Shown here piece by piece: positions 1 to 6,181 of a DNA stretch of 6,181 bases. The stretch spans positions 1-6,181 of the forward strand of contig CAZKMM010000137.1 of the NCBI GenBank assembly GCA_964553915.1, written 5' to 3'. Source of the DNA: CAZKMM01 sp964553915 (lineage in GTDB: Bacteria; RBG-13-61-14; DRUE01). Under the pieces are notes generated by a model, which was not told the DNA's origin, did no database searches, and saw only the letters and a list, made by a program, of their open reading frames with translations. Within the stretch, counting starts at the first letter, position 1. Every line of letters begins with the position of its first letter. The translations under genes and the position numbers were made by a program.

Positions 1-77
1 TGATTTGGAAAAAAATATCTTGAACCTGCGAAATTAAAGATATAAGATAGAAATTATTAAAAAGCAAGGAAGTTTTC

Positions 78-154
78 TGGTGGGCCGGGCAGGATTCGAA
101 CCTGCGGCCAACGGATTAAAAGTCCGCTGCTCTGCCTGGCTGAGCTACCGGCCC
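78..154 (-). tRNA. trnK: tRNA-Lys (anticodon TTT)
   Basis: Read on the minus strand, this folds into a complete 77-nt cloverleaf. It has a 7-bp acceptor stem (GGGCCGG with CCGGCCC), a GCTC/GAGC D stem, and an anticodon arm GCGGA-CTTTTAA-TCCGT that includes one G-U pair. A 5-nt variable region TGGCC and a T arm GCAGG-TTCGAAT-CCTGC follow. The anticodon loop CTTTTAA places TTT at positions 34-36, which reads AAA/AAG lysine codons. The discriminator base is A, and the 3' CCA (78-80) is encoded in the DNA. Nothing suggests a pseudogene. No clear hairpin terminator follows, only a short T-run around 60-65. Confidence 0.97.
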
Positions 155-174
155 CAAAACCTTTCAGGCTTTTT

Positions 175-202
175 ATTATAATCATAAATTTAAAATCTTC
201 AA
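175..202 (-). promoter_or_regulatory. Putative sigma-70-type promoter of tRNA-Lys
   Basis: On the minus strand, a perfect TATAAT (175-180) lies 20 nt upstream of the mature tRNA 5' end. A TTGAAG element (197-202, four of six matches to TTGACA) sits 16 nt further upstream. Transcription would begin near 168 and give a leader of about a dozen nucleotides, which RNase P would remove. The spacing and the perfect -10 box support the call. The -35 box is weak and falls inside a local tandem duplication. Confidence 0.55.
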
Positions 203-249
203 ATCCCTGATGGAAAAAATCTATCTTCAAATATCTGCTGGAAAAATCT
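195..249. repeat. Imperfect tandem duplication, 28 + 27 bp
   Basis: Two directly adjacent copies, 195-222 and 223-249, both begin ATCTTCAAAT and continue with CTG, TGG, an A-run and TCT. They differ at three bases and by one A in the A-run, so about 24 of 28 positions match. The left copy contains the putative -35 element of the tRNA-Lys promoter, and the right copy holds an equivalent TTGAAG (minus strand, 225-230). The duplication may be neutral slippage, or it may give two binding sites upstream of the tRNA promoter. No third copy is visible. Confidence 0.8.
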
Positions 250-400
250 CAGGGAATTTTGAATTAGATTCCCCACCGCCTGGCTTTGTGAACAAAGGGT
301 TAATCCCAGAGCAATAAAATTACTTAATATCGGTGCGGTTATAAACCTTATTACTCTCTCGGGGTAATTTATATTTTCTCTAAGCCAGATTTTCCCAATT

Positions 401-432
401 AAAATCAAAAATCCCCCCGGGATTTTGATTTT
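401..432. repeat. Long AT-rich inverted repeat / hairpin upstream of the methyltransferase
   Basis: The left arm (401-415) and right arm (419-432, GGGATTTTGATTTT) are complementary over 14 bp with one bulged A, closed by a CCC loop. The three inner pairs are G-C and the outer ones mostly A-T. On the plus strand a T-rich stretch follows, which resembles an intrinsic terminator, but no plus-strand gene is visible upstream of it. It ends about 50 nt before the methyltransferase start. It could be a terminator, a leader structure or an operator; the sequence alone does not decide. Confidence 0.6.
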
Positions 433-484
433 TAAATTTTTATCATATTGCTTTTTGAGTTCTTTTTTGTTAAGAGATTAAGGA

Positions 485-2617
485 ATGGGGCAGAAAAGAG
501 AGCGGGGTTGGAAGTATGATTTCCCCAGCAGGGTTCTGTCAAGAGCGGAAAAATTCCTCAGAAGCTTGCTGGAAAGAAGAGGCATAGGTCCTGGCTCAGC
601 TCGGTATCCGGAAATTTTCCAGGCAGGATTAAATCTTGTTCAGGAGCTGGTTTTAATTCGGCTGTTTGAGGAAAACTGGCTTTTAGAAGCAGGCTGGCTG
701 GGAGGCTGGATGGAGCGGGGAGATGAGGAGGGATTTTTTCAGGAGCTTGCCGAGTTCAACCGGATTTTAGGGATAGAGGTTTTTCTGCCGGAATTATCTT
801 TAAAGCTTGGGATTAATATTTCTGAGCTTAGAGATTTTATTAAGGAGCTTTATTCTTCTTCCATTTTTCCCCGGGGAGTTCCTCCCGAGGTATTAGGTGC
901 AATATTGGAGCGGGCAGGCTGGACCAAAGCCTGGGCCGGGACTTTTTTCACTCCGGGCTGGCTGGTTCGGTTGATGGTGGAGGAGAGCTTTCAGTATCTG
1001 GACTGGGAAGGGAGGCTGGAAGATAAGCGGTTTTTTATTTTAGACCCGGCATTTGGTTCAGGGAATTTTCTCCTCTGCCTGCTTCGGAAAATGATAAAAA
1101 GTGAGGAAGAATATTATGCCAGAAGACCGAGCGGGCTTTTTTATCCCTTAATGAGGCTTGGGGATTTATCCCGTTCCATAGAGGTGGAGCTTCGGCTGAA
1201 GCTGGCAGAGGAGCATTTATTCGGGCTGGAATTGAATGGATTTGCCCGTCGGAGTGCGGTTCGGGCTCTGGTGGTGGAGCTGGTTCGGGGAAAAAGCATT
1301 TATGAGCTGGAGCCGGGCTCGCTCGGTTTTCTGGAGAGGAATCTGGCTTTAGGAGATTATTTGATTGACCAGCCTCTTCGCACCCAGCCGGGACTGTTTG
1401 AGCAGGGAGTCTGGGAGCTGGAGCCTTTTGATTTTCAATCGCCCAGCTTTCCTCATCATCAGGCGATTTTGAACCAAGGCTTTGACCTGATTATTGGCAA
1501 TCCTCCCTGGCTCTCTTTGAAAGGCAAGCACAAGAAGTTTTTTTATCCACCTGAGGTGGTGGACTGGTTGATCGAGCGGTATCAGGCAGATAGCTATCGT
1601 CCGAATCTATTTGAGATATTCATCCGCCGGAGCCTGGAGCTGATTAAAGAGGAAGGGATAAATTGTTTTCTGGTTCCGGACCGGCTGGCAGAGAATTTAC
1701 AATTCCAGCCCCTTCGGGAATTACTGGTCAGCCGGGGAGAGGTTCTTCGGCTTCATTTCCGGGAGCCATTTCCCGGTGTGGTCTCTGATACCTTAATTTA
1801 CTGGTTCAGGAAAAAATCCTCGCCTCGGGGGAGGAAGATTTTAGTAAGTGAGCCCGGGGGAAAGGAAAAGGAAATCACCACCAGACAATTTATCCGAAGC
1901 AGGGGATTGGAGAAGGAGCTTTTACCGGCCCGGGCAGAGCTTCTGGAAAAAATCCGCAAGACCTGCCGGGCAAAACTTTCTGATTATTTTACCTGCGGGG
2001 TGGGTTTAATTGCCCGAAAAGGAACTATCACGGAAGAAAAGGTCAATCCTAATCAGCAAGAGATTATTAAAGGAGAAAATGTTCTTCCTTATAAAGTTGA
2101 GGGGCATTTTTATTTTGAGTTTCATCCTCATAACCTTTTGGGCGGAACGGTTCGTTATTCCAAGCTCACTGCCGGGGAGAGGATTCTGGTGCGAAAAACC
2201 GGGAATAAGTTAACTTCCGCTCTGGACCGAAGCGGGTTTTTGGTGGAGCAGTCGGTTTATTATTTAATTCCCAAAAAGGCAAAAAGGAGGGGTTATGCTC
2301 TGGAATATTTTTTAGCCCTGCTCAACAGCTCCTTACTCAATTTTTACTACCGGCATTTTCTCATTACCAATCCAAAAAGCACGCCCCAGCTGAAAAAATT
2401 TCATCTGGAGCAACTTCCAGTTAAGAGGATAAAGCTTAAAGATGAGCGGGAAAAGGAACTTTATGAGAAGATAATAGAGCTGGCTCAGGCTCGGATGGAG
2501 GAGTTTGAGCCGTCCCGGCAGAAGGAGCTGGAAAAGGAACTGGATGATTTGATTTTCACCCTTTATCAGCTCACTTCTCAAGAGCAGGCTCTGGTGAGAG
2601 GTAAGCCAGGAAAATAA
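485..2617 (+). CDS. N6-adenine DNA methyltransferase, type IIG/Eco57I-TaqI-like, without visible nuclease domain
   Basis: This 710-residue protein is predicted to transfer a methyl group from S-adenosylmethionine to adenine in a specific DNA sequence. Residues 1-150 look helical. A motif X-like GTFFTP lies at 152-157, the SAM-binding motif I DPAFGSGNF at 187-195, and the catalytic NPPW at 339-342. NLFEIFI (from 374) and PDR (398-400) match later positions of this family. Residues about 495-665 resemble the TaqI-like recognition domain, including LNSS at 613-616 and LP at 644-645. The charged tail resembles the LDxLVYxLYGLTxEE end common in these enzymes. Full type IIG enzymes usually carry an N-terminal nuclease; here motif I comes too early to leave room for one, and no PD-ExK motif is evident. 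ATG 485 is the first usable start, since an in-frame TAA lies at 479-481. An AGGA abuts the start, too close for an ideal ribosome site. Family assignment is strong; target sequence and role (solitary, defence or epigenetic) are unknown. Confidence 0.9.
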   Translation: MGQKRERGWKYDFPSRVLSRAEKFLRSLLERRGIGPGSARYPEIFQAGLNLVQELVLIRLFEENWLLEAGWLGGWMERGDEEGFFQELAEFNRILGIEVFLPELSLKLGINISELRDFIKELYSSSIFPRGVPPEVLGAILERAGWTKAWAGTFFTPGWLVRLMVEESFQYLDWEGRLEDKRFFILDPAFGSGNFLLCLLRKMIKSEEEYYARRPSGLFYPLMRLGDLSRSIEVELRLKLAEEHLFGLELNGFARRSAVRALVVELVRGKSIYELEPGSLGFLERNLALGDYLIDQPLRTQPGLFEQGVWELEPFDFQSPSFPHHQAILNQGFDLIIGNPPWLSLKGKHKKFFYPPEVVDWLIERYQADSYRPNLFEIFIRRSLELIKEEGINCFLVPDRLAENLQFQPLRELLVSRGEVLRLHFREPFPGVVSDTLIYWFRKKSSPRGRKILVSEPGGKEKEITTRQFIRSRGLEKELLPARAELLEKIRKTCRAKLSDYFTCGVGLIARKGTITEEKVNPNQQEIIKGENVLPYKVEGHFYFEFHPHNLLGGTVRYSKLTAGERILVRKTGNKLTSALDRSGFLVEQSVYYLIPKKAKRRGYALEYFLALLNSSLLNFYYRHFLITNPKSTPQLKKFHLEQLPVKRIKLKDEREKELYEKIIELAQARMEEFEPSRQKELEKELDDLIFTLYQLTSQEQALVRGKPGK

Positions 2618-2624
2618 ATTTATT
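2613..2624. repeat. 12-bp palindrome holding both convergent stop codons
   Basis: AATAAATTTATT is a perfect palindrome. The plus-strand TAA of the methyltransferase is at 2615-2617 and the minus-strand TAA of the KamA-like gene is at 2620-2622, so the coding regions end 2 bp apart. There is no room for a conventional intergenic terminator, and none is visible in the immediate flanks. The symmetry may simply reflect two facing TAA codons in AT-rich sequence. Confidence 0.7.
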
Positions 2625-3753
2625 CAGGACCAGATACCCGGAAGGGATTTCTTAGAGGATATTCCCGAATTACCTCCTCATAATCATCAAACCAATAAGC
2701 TTCAGGATTAGATTTGAAGCCCATAAATTTTCCACTGTCTTCGGGCTGGGCAGAGCGATGATACTTGAAATAGACCTCCCCATCGCTTTTTCCCACAATT
2801 TCAATTTTTCCGCTGGAATGGGACATCACAAACCGGGCTCGTTTTGCCAAGCCGGAGCAATTCATCCGAGCCTGCTCAAAAATTTCATATCCTTCTTCTA
2901 TGGGAACCGCATAAGCTTTATTTCCTATGGTTGGTCGGCACTGGAAAACATAGTAAGGAGCCACTCCCAGAAAAGAAAGCTCTTTAAAAAGCTGGCTGAG
3001 GACAAAAGGATTGTCATTTACTCCCCGGATTAAAGGGGTTTGATTGCAGAGCATTGCGCCCGCTTTGATAAGCAGGGAGATTGCCTCCCTGCTCTGCTCG
3101 GTGAGCTCATTGGGATGATTAAAATGGGTCATTACATAAATTCTCCTATTCGGCTTGCTGTAGCGACGAATCAGCTCAAGCAATGAGGTATCATTTAAAA
3201 TCCGATAAGGATTGTAAGCAGGAACCTTACTGCCCAAACGAATAATCCTGATATGCTCCACCTCTCGTGCCCGGGAGATAATCTGCTCCAGTTTGGAAGT
3301 GGGAAGCAAAAGGGCATCACCCCCGGTGAGCAAAAGGTTGCTTGCCTCAGAATGTGCCCGGAGGTATCTAATCCCCTCCTCAAGGTCTTTTAGCACCTCT
3401 TCTTTTTCTTTTTCTAAAAAGAGTCTTTTTCTAAAGCAAAACCGGCAATACCCGGCACACTGGCTGTTGACCAGAAACAGAACCGTGGAATCATATTTAT
3501 GCTGAACCCCGGGAAGAACGGTGTATTTATTTTCATCTGAGGCATCCAGCCTTCCCCATTCCTCCAGTTCATCCAGATGAGGGATGACAATCCTGCGGAG
3601 CGGGTCATTTTCATCTTCCCAGTCAATCAGGTTCAGGTAGTATTCATTCACCCGTATTTGGAATTTCTTACTTACCACTTCCAGCTCAGCCTTTTCCTTT
3701 TGACTGAGAAAAGGAATGCCCTCAAGCGAATTTATGTATTTAGGCTGATTCAT
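2620..3753 (-). CDS. KamA-family radical SAM aminomutase-like protein, substrate probably not lysine
   Basis: From ATG 3753 the protein has 377 residues. It matches the lysine 2,3-aminomutase family: a [4Fe-4S] motif CAGYCRFC (Cys99, 103, 106), GGDALL for SAM contact at 144-149, THFNHPNE at 209-216, and a PLP-binding lysine at Lys316 in SHSSGK. Family members cleave SAM to a 5'-deoxyadenosyl radical and move an amino group between C2 and C3 of an amino acid. Arg108, aligned with the carboxylate-binding Arg134 of the Clostridium subterminale enzyme, is kept. The two aspartates that bind the lysine side chain there (Asp293, Asp330) align with Arg273 (QCRP) and Ser311. An upstream TTG start (3804, 394 aa, 9 nt from the preceding gene's stop) is possible; neither start has a Shine-Dalgarno sequence. 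I prefer the ATG because family similarity begins near it (YINSLEGIPFL). It is probably co-transcribed with the upstream membrane protein gene. Confidence 0.88.
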   Translation of the reverse strand: MNQPKYINSLEGIPFLSQKEKAELEVVSKKFQIRVNEYYLNLIDWEDENDPLRRIVIPHLDELEEWGRLDASDENKYTVLPGVQHKYDSTVLFLVNSQCAGYCRFCFRKRLFLEKEKEEVLKDLEEGIRYLRAHSEASNLLLTGGDALLLPTSKLEQIISRAREVEHIRIIRLGSKVPAYNPYRILNDTSLLELIRRYSKPNRRIYVMTHFNHPNELTEQSREAISLLIKAGAMLCNQTPLIRGVNDNPFVLSQLFKELSFLGVAPYYVFQCRPTIGNKAYAVPIEEGYEIFEQARMNCSGLAKRARFVMSHSSGKIEIVGKSDGEVYFKYHRSAQPEDSGKFMGFKSNPEAYWFDDYEEVIREYPLRNPFRVSGPE

Positions 3754-3813
3754 TTTTTGAATTTTAGGAGGACTTTGGAAAGTCTTTTTATAAAGATAAC
3801 ACAATTTTTAGGA

Positions 3814-5910
3814 TTATTCAAGATTTCCTGGCTTAGCCAGAAACTGGATGGATTCCAGCTCAAACCAGCCAGCAAAGGAGATGGGGTCAAGCCGGATTCT
3901 GGTAATTTTCCTGCTCCGAAGCCAGTTGAGATTAGCTTCTAGAGAAATTCGGTAGGTATGAAATTCTCCATCCGCAATAATCGGAAAACAAATTTCCCGC
4001 TCCGAGCTCCATTCCTGCCCCTCCTGGCTCAGCCAGTAAAAACATCCGCTTTGCTCCTGGGGTGGGAGATAGGTTCTGGGCTGAATTCTCATCTTTATTT
4101 CTAAAACCCCGGCTCCAAGGGAAGGGAAAGATAATCCAGGAGAGACCAGATAGGGGTCATTGCTTTGGGCAATGAACCGATAGGGCTCTCCCAGATGAGC
4201 AGGAATAACAAGCTCCAGATTTTCGCTCAGCTCCCATTTAAGCGGATAGTTTCTTTTTAAAAAGCTATAGCTGGGAAGGAGCCGGAGCCTGTGTTGAAAT
4301 CTCTGTTGAAAAAAACTGCGTTTTTGTGCCAGTTGAAAAAGCTCGGTTCCGATCTCAACCAGCCTTTTCTCTTTCCATTCAAAGAATCCCGCCTGCGGGT
4401 CATTGAGCCGGGCAAGAATCAAATCCTCAACCGTATTGGCAGAGATATTTGCCCAGCTATCCCCCTGATAGAGAATTTTAACCCGGGGCAGGAATTCTAT
4501 TTTCTCCCCTGCCAGAAACTCCTTTAAATGCTCGGTTTTAACCCAGGCAAAACCTTCAATGCCCACCGGGATAAAAAGTTTATCTCCTAAAGAAGGCTCT
4601 TTAACTTTGAGCATCGGGTCAAGGTAATAGTAATCAAAATCCAAACCCAGAACGTATATTCTTTTGATATCTTTAAGCTCTGCGGTTCTAGAAAGGAGCA
4701 TATCACGAACCAGCTTCTGCTCCTCTGAGCGCTTCTGCAATTGAAAAAGCTCTCTCCAGCCTGCCCGCCCGCTGAGAAAAACAAAGGGCACAAGTAAAAC
4801 AATCCCCAGGCTTCTCATTCCCCAGCCCCGAAGCTGATAAACTATTCCACCCAGCAGAAGAGAAAACCCCATCCAGCTGAAAAATATCAACCGACTTTCT
4901 CCATAAAAAAACATATGGGAGAGATTCCAGGCTGGAAGCAGAGAAAAGAGCATCCAGCACAGCGAGAAAAAAACCAGTTTTAAAGACCTTGCCAGAGCTG
5001 GCAAGGACAGAATCAAAAATCCTAAAAGGCTCCATAAAATCCAGTGGTAGGCAAAGCCCCCGGGCTCTGCTCTCCAGAAGATAAAATCCCACAGGCTCTT
5101 TTTGATTACCCGGGGAAAATGATAGAAAAATCTGGGCAGAAGCCAGCTTAAAGATAGCTCAAACTCCTCATATCCTCCAAACCTTCCAAAAAGAGAGAGC
5201 CGAAGCCCTAAATAAACCAGAAATCCCAGGGCAAAGCTCAAGAAAACTAAAATCATTTTTCGGAAATTTTCTTTTCTCCTGCCCGGGCTGAAAATCACCA
5301 GAGCCGGAGCAAGCAGGGGAAGGAAAAAATAACTTTCCTTGCAAAAATAGGCAAAGATAGCGAGCGGTTGAGCAAGAGCAAGGGAGCGGATGCTAATTTT
5401 TTCTTTTTTCATTTCCCTGGCGAGAATCAAAAGAGACAAAAGGGCAAAAGCTCCGCCCAGAACATCTGCCCGGCAGGCGGTCCAGGCACCGGTTAAAAGC
5501 GAGAGGGGATGGAGAAGGAAAATCATCCCGCAAAAAGCACTGGCAAAAATTAAATCTCTACCAGCTCCAGCTTCTTCAGGTTTATCTTTTTTCAGAACCT
5601 GATAGCAGAAAACCGAAAGCAAAAAGGCATCAACGCTCAAAAGTAAAAGGTCAATCAGGTGCCATCCTGCCGGGTTCTGACCAAAGAGCTTAAAAGCAAA
5701 TAAATCCGATAAAATGGTAAAAGGTCTCCAGAAAGCCTCTCCCAGGTAATAATGCCAGAGGGTCTTGAAAGGGGCAGTGGTAAAGCGGACATAGGCAAGA
5801 TGGAAAATGTCATCTGCATAAAAAAAGTTGTTGAGCTGAAAGCCGAGAAAAAAGGTGGCAACCGCAAGCTCCACCATCCAGACAATTAGAAAAAATTTAA
5901 AACGCTTCAC
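3814..5910 (-). CDS. GT-C-type membrane glycosyltransferase-like protein with C-terminal beta-sandwich domain
   Basis: This 698-residue protein has about ten to twelve predicted membrane segments between residues 5 and 380, followed by a soluble part of roughly 320 residues. The first extracytoplasmic loop contains YADD (Asp33-Asp34), then WRPF (61-64) and GxNPAGWHLIDLLL (77-90). HP at 134-135, WTACRADVLGGAFALLSLL from 143, and KES at 191-193 follow. This order resembles GT39/PMT-type and TMTC-like enzymes, which take a sugar from a polyprenyl-phosphate donor; one of the paired aspartates would be catalytic. Residues about 565-695 resemble a jelly-roll, carbohydrate-binding-like domain (NDPYLVSP 584-591, CFPIIADGEFHTYRI 641-655, RIRLDPI 671-677). 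Residues 390-560 are not recognised. The start is GTG with no Shine-Dalgarno; an in-frame TAG lies 9 nt upstream, and the basic MKRFK end suits an inside-facing N-terminus. It follows dnaJ by 32 nt. Donor and acceptor cannot be inferred. Confidence 0.75.
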   Translation of the reverse strand: MKRFKFFLIVWMVELAVATFFLGFQLNNFFYADDIFHLAYVRFTTAPFKTLWHYYLGEAFWRPFTILSDLFAFKLFGQNPAGWHLIDLLLLSVDAFLLSVFCYQVLKKDKPEEAGAGRDLIFASAFCGMIFLLHPLSLLTGAWTACRADVLGGAFALLSLLILAREMKKEKISIRSLALAQPLAIFAYFCKESYFFLPLLAPALVIFSPGRRKENFRKMILVFLSFALGFLVYLGLRLSLFGRFGGYEEFELSLSWLLPRFFYHFPRVIKKSLWDFIFWRAEPGGFAYHWILWSLLGFLILSLPALARSLKLVFFSLCWMLFSLLPAWNLSHMFFYGESRLIFFSWMGFSLLLGGIVYQLRGWGMRSLGIVLLVPFVFLSGRAGWRELFQLQKRSEEQKLVRDMLLSRTAELKDIKRIYVLGLDFDYYYLDPMLKVKEPSLGDKLFIPVGIEGFAWVKTEHLKEFLAGEKIEFLPRVKILYQGDSWANISANTVEDLILARLNDPQAGFFEWKEKRLVEIGTELFQLAQKRSFFQQRFQHRLRLLPSYSFLKRNYPLKWELSENLELVIPAHLGEPYRFIAQSNDPYLVSPGLSFPSLGAGVLEIKMRIQPRTYLPPQEQSGCFYWLSQEGQEWSSEREICFPIIADGEFHTYRISLEANLNWLRSRKITRIRLDPISFAGWFELESIQFLAKPGNLE

Positions 5911-5942
5911 CAGAGACTATTTTAAGAAAGTTTCTGCCCGGC

Positions 5943-6181
5943 TCAAAATCCAAATCTTTTTTTAACCTTTTCCCAGAAGGATTTTTGTCTGGGAAGGTGG
6001 TTGGAATTTTCTATCTGGGCAAGTTTTTCTAAAAGCTCTTTTTCTTTTCTGGAGATTTTTTCCGGCACCTCAACAAATATCTGGATATGAAGGTCTCCCC
6101 GGTATCCGTCCAGGCTGGGCATACCTTTTCCTTTGAGCCGAAAGACCTTTCCGGTCTGGGTTCCAGGAGGGATTTTCAGCC
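5943..6181 (-). CDS. dnaJ: Chaperone DnaJ (Hsp40), C-terminal fragment cut by window edge
   Basis: Seventy-eight codons before a TGA at 5943-5945 encode the end of a DnaJ protein; the 5' part lies beyond the window. The fragment starts with LKIPPGTQTGKVFRLKGKGM and continues with GYRGDLHIQIFVEVPEKIS, the signature of the second C-terminal substrate-binding domain. A helical EKELLEKLAQ segment and a FWEKVKKRFGF tail follow. DnaJ delivers unfolded clients to DnaK and stimulates its ATPase. The J domain and zinc-finger region cannot be seen here, so a DnaJ-like paralogue such as CbpA is not excluded. The next gene begins 32 nt downstream on the same strand, with no terminator in between, suggesting read-through. 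Confidence 0.92.
   Translation of the reverse strand, partial: LKIPPGTQTGKVFRLKGKGMPSLDGYRGDLHIQIFVEVPEKISRKEKELLEKLAQIENSNHLPRQKSFWEKVKKRFGF

Larger units (their letters stand above)
155..484. other. AT-rich intergenic region between divergent tRNA-Lys and methyltransferase
   Basis: This gap of about 330 bases separates the minus-strand tRNA from the plus-strand methyltransferase, so it should hold promoters for both. I can support the tRNA promoter near the left end, the tandem duplication beside it, and a hairpin at 401-432. A small perfect inverted repeat CTTTGT-GA-ACAAAG lies at 284-297. No convincing -35/-10 pair could be found for the methyltransferase. A 69-codon minus-strand frame (199-408, TTG start) crosses the region but looks fortuitous. 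Confidence 0.6.

Noticed and set aside
284..297. Inverted repeat CTTTGT-GA-ACAAAG
   Set aside because: The arms are perfect but only 6 bp, with a 2-nt loop and no T-run; this is likely chance in AT-rich DNA, so it is mentioned only within the intergenic description.
199..408. 69-codon minus-strand frame in the tRNA-methyltransferase gap
   Set aside because: It starts with TTG inside the hairpin arm, ends within the tandem duplication and the tRNA promoter's -35 element, and matches no family I recognise. A G-run upstream comes from the hairpin and is not convincing as a ribosome site.
433..484. Promoter for the methyltransferase gene
   Set aside because: TATCAT (441-446) resembles a -10 box, but the only upstream TTGATT (425-430) leaves a 10-nt spacer, far too short.
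485..935. Nuclease domain in the N-terminal part of the methyltransferase
   Set aside because: I looked for a D...ExK arrangement in residues 1-150 and found none. The region looks like the helical domain that usually precedes the methyltransferase core.
2758..3033. 91-codon plus-strand frame antisense to the KamA-like gene
   Set aside because: It covers the highly conserved PLP-lysine region of the opposite-strand gene and has no independent support.
3577..3942. 121-codon plus-strand frame spanning the junction of the KamA-like and membrane protein genes
   Set aside because: It lies antisense to two well-supported genes, its translation resembles no family, and it adds no domain evidence.
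4703..5092. 129-codon minus-strand frame inside the membrane protein gene
   Set aside because: It is an out-of-frame reading of a gene whose main frame gives a continuous membrane protein of 698 residues.

Overview
The window looks like chromosomal DNA of a bacterium. It carries a tRNA-Lys gene with an encoded CCA end, dense protein genes with moderate G+C, and AT-rich intergenic DNA. Good Shine-Dalgarno sequences are missing before most starts, and one gene appears to start with GTG. The phylum cannot be fixed from the sequence. The mix of a DnaJ gene, a large GT-C-type membrane glycosyltransferase with a C-terminal beta-sandwich, and a non-canonical KamA-family radical SAM enzyme would suit one of the poorly cultivated bacterial lineages, but that is only an impression.

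Layout, left to right. Positions 1-77 hold nothing clear. A tRNA-Lys(TTT) gene on the minus strand (78-154) has a plausible promoter (175-202), and a 28/27-bp tandem duplication (195-249) overlaps the promoter's upstream half. The rest of the AT-rich gap contains a long imperfect hairpin (401-432). A 710-residue adenine-type DNA methyltransferase follows on the plus strand (485-2617). It has motif I, an NPPW motif and a TaqI/Eco57I-like C-terminal recognition region, but no visible nuclease domain or nuclease neighbour.

The right part is a minus-strand cluster, read right to left: the C-terminal end of dnaJ (5943-6181, cut by the window edge), a 698-residue membrane glycosyltransferase-like protein (3814-5910), and a KamA-family radical SAM enzyme (2620-3753). 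Gaps are 32 nt and about 60 nt (or 9 nt with an alternative start), so co-transcription is plausible. The cluster converges on the methyltransferase gene with only 2 bp between stop codons, and both stops lie inside one 12-bp palindrome.

No functional pathway linking the genes is evident. The best lead is the KamA-like protein. It keeps the radical SAM cysteines, the carboxylate-binding arginine and the PLP lysine, but the two aspartates that hold the lysine side chain in lysine 2,3-aminomutase are replaced by Arg and Ser. Its substrate is therefore probably not lysine. The methyltransferase next to a tRNA gene may be a solitary enzyme or part of a small accessory insertion. I see no CRISPR array, insertion sequence, or convincing multi-gene novel system in this window.
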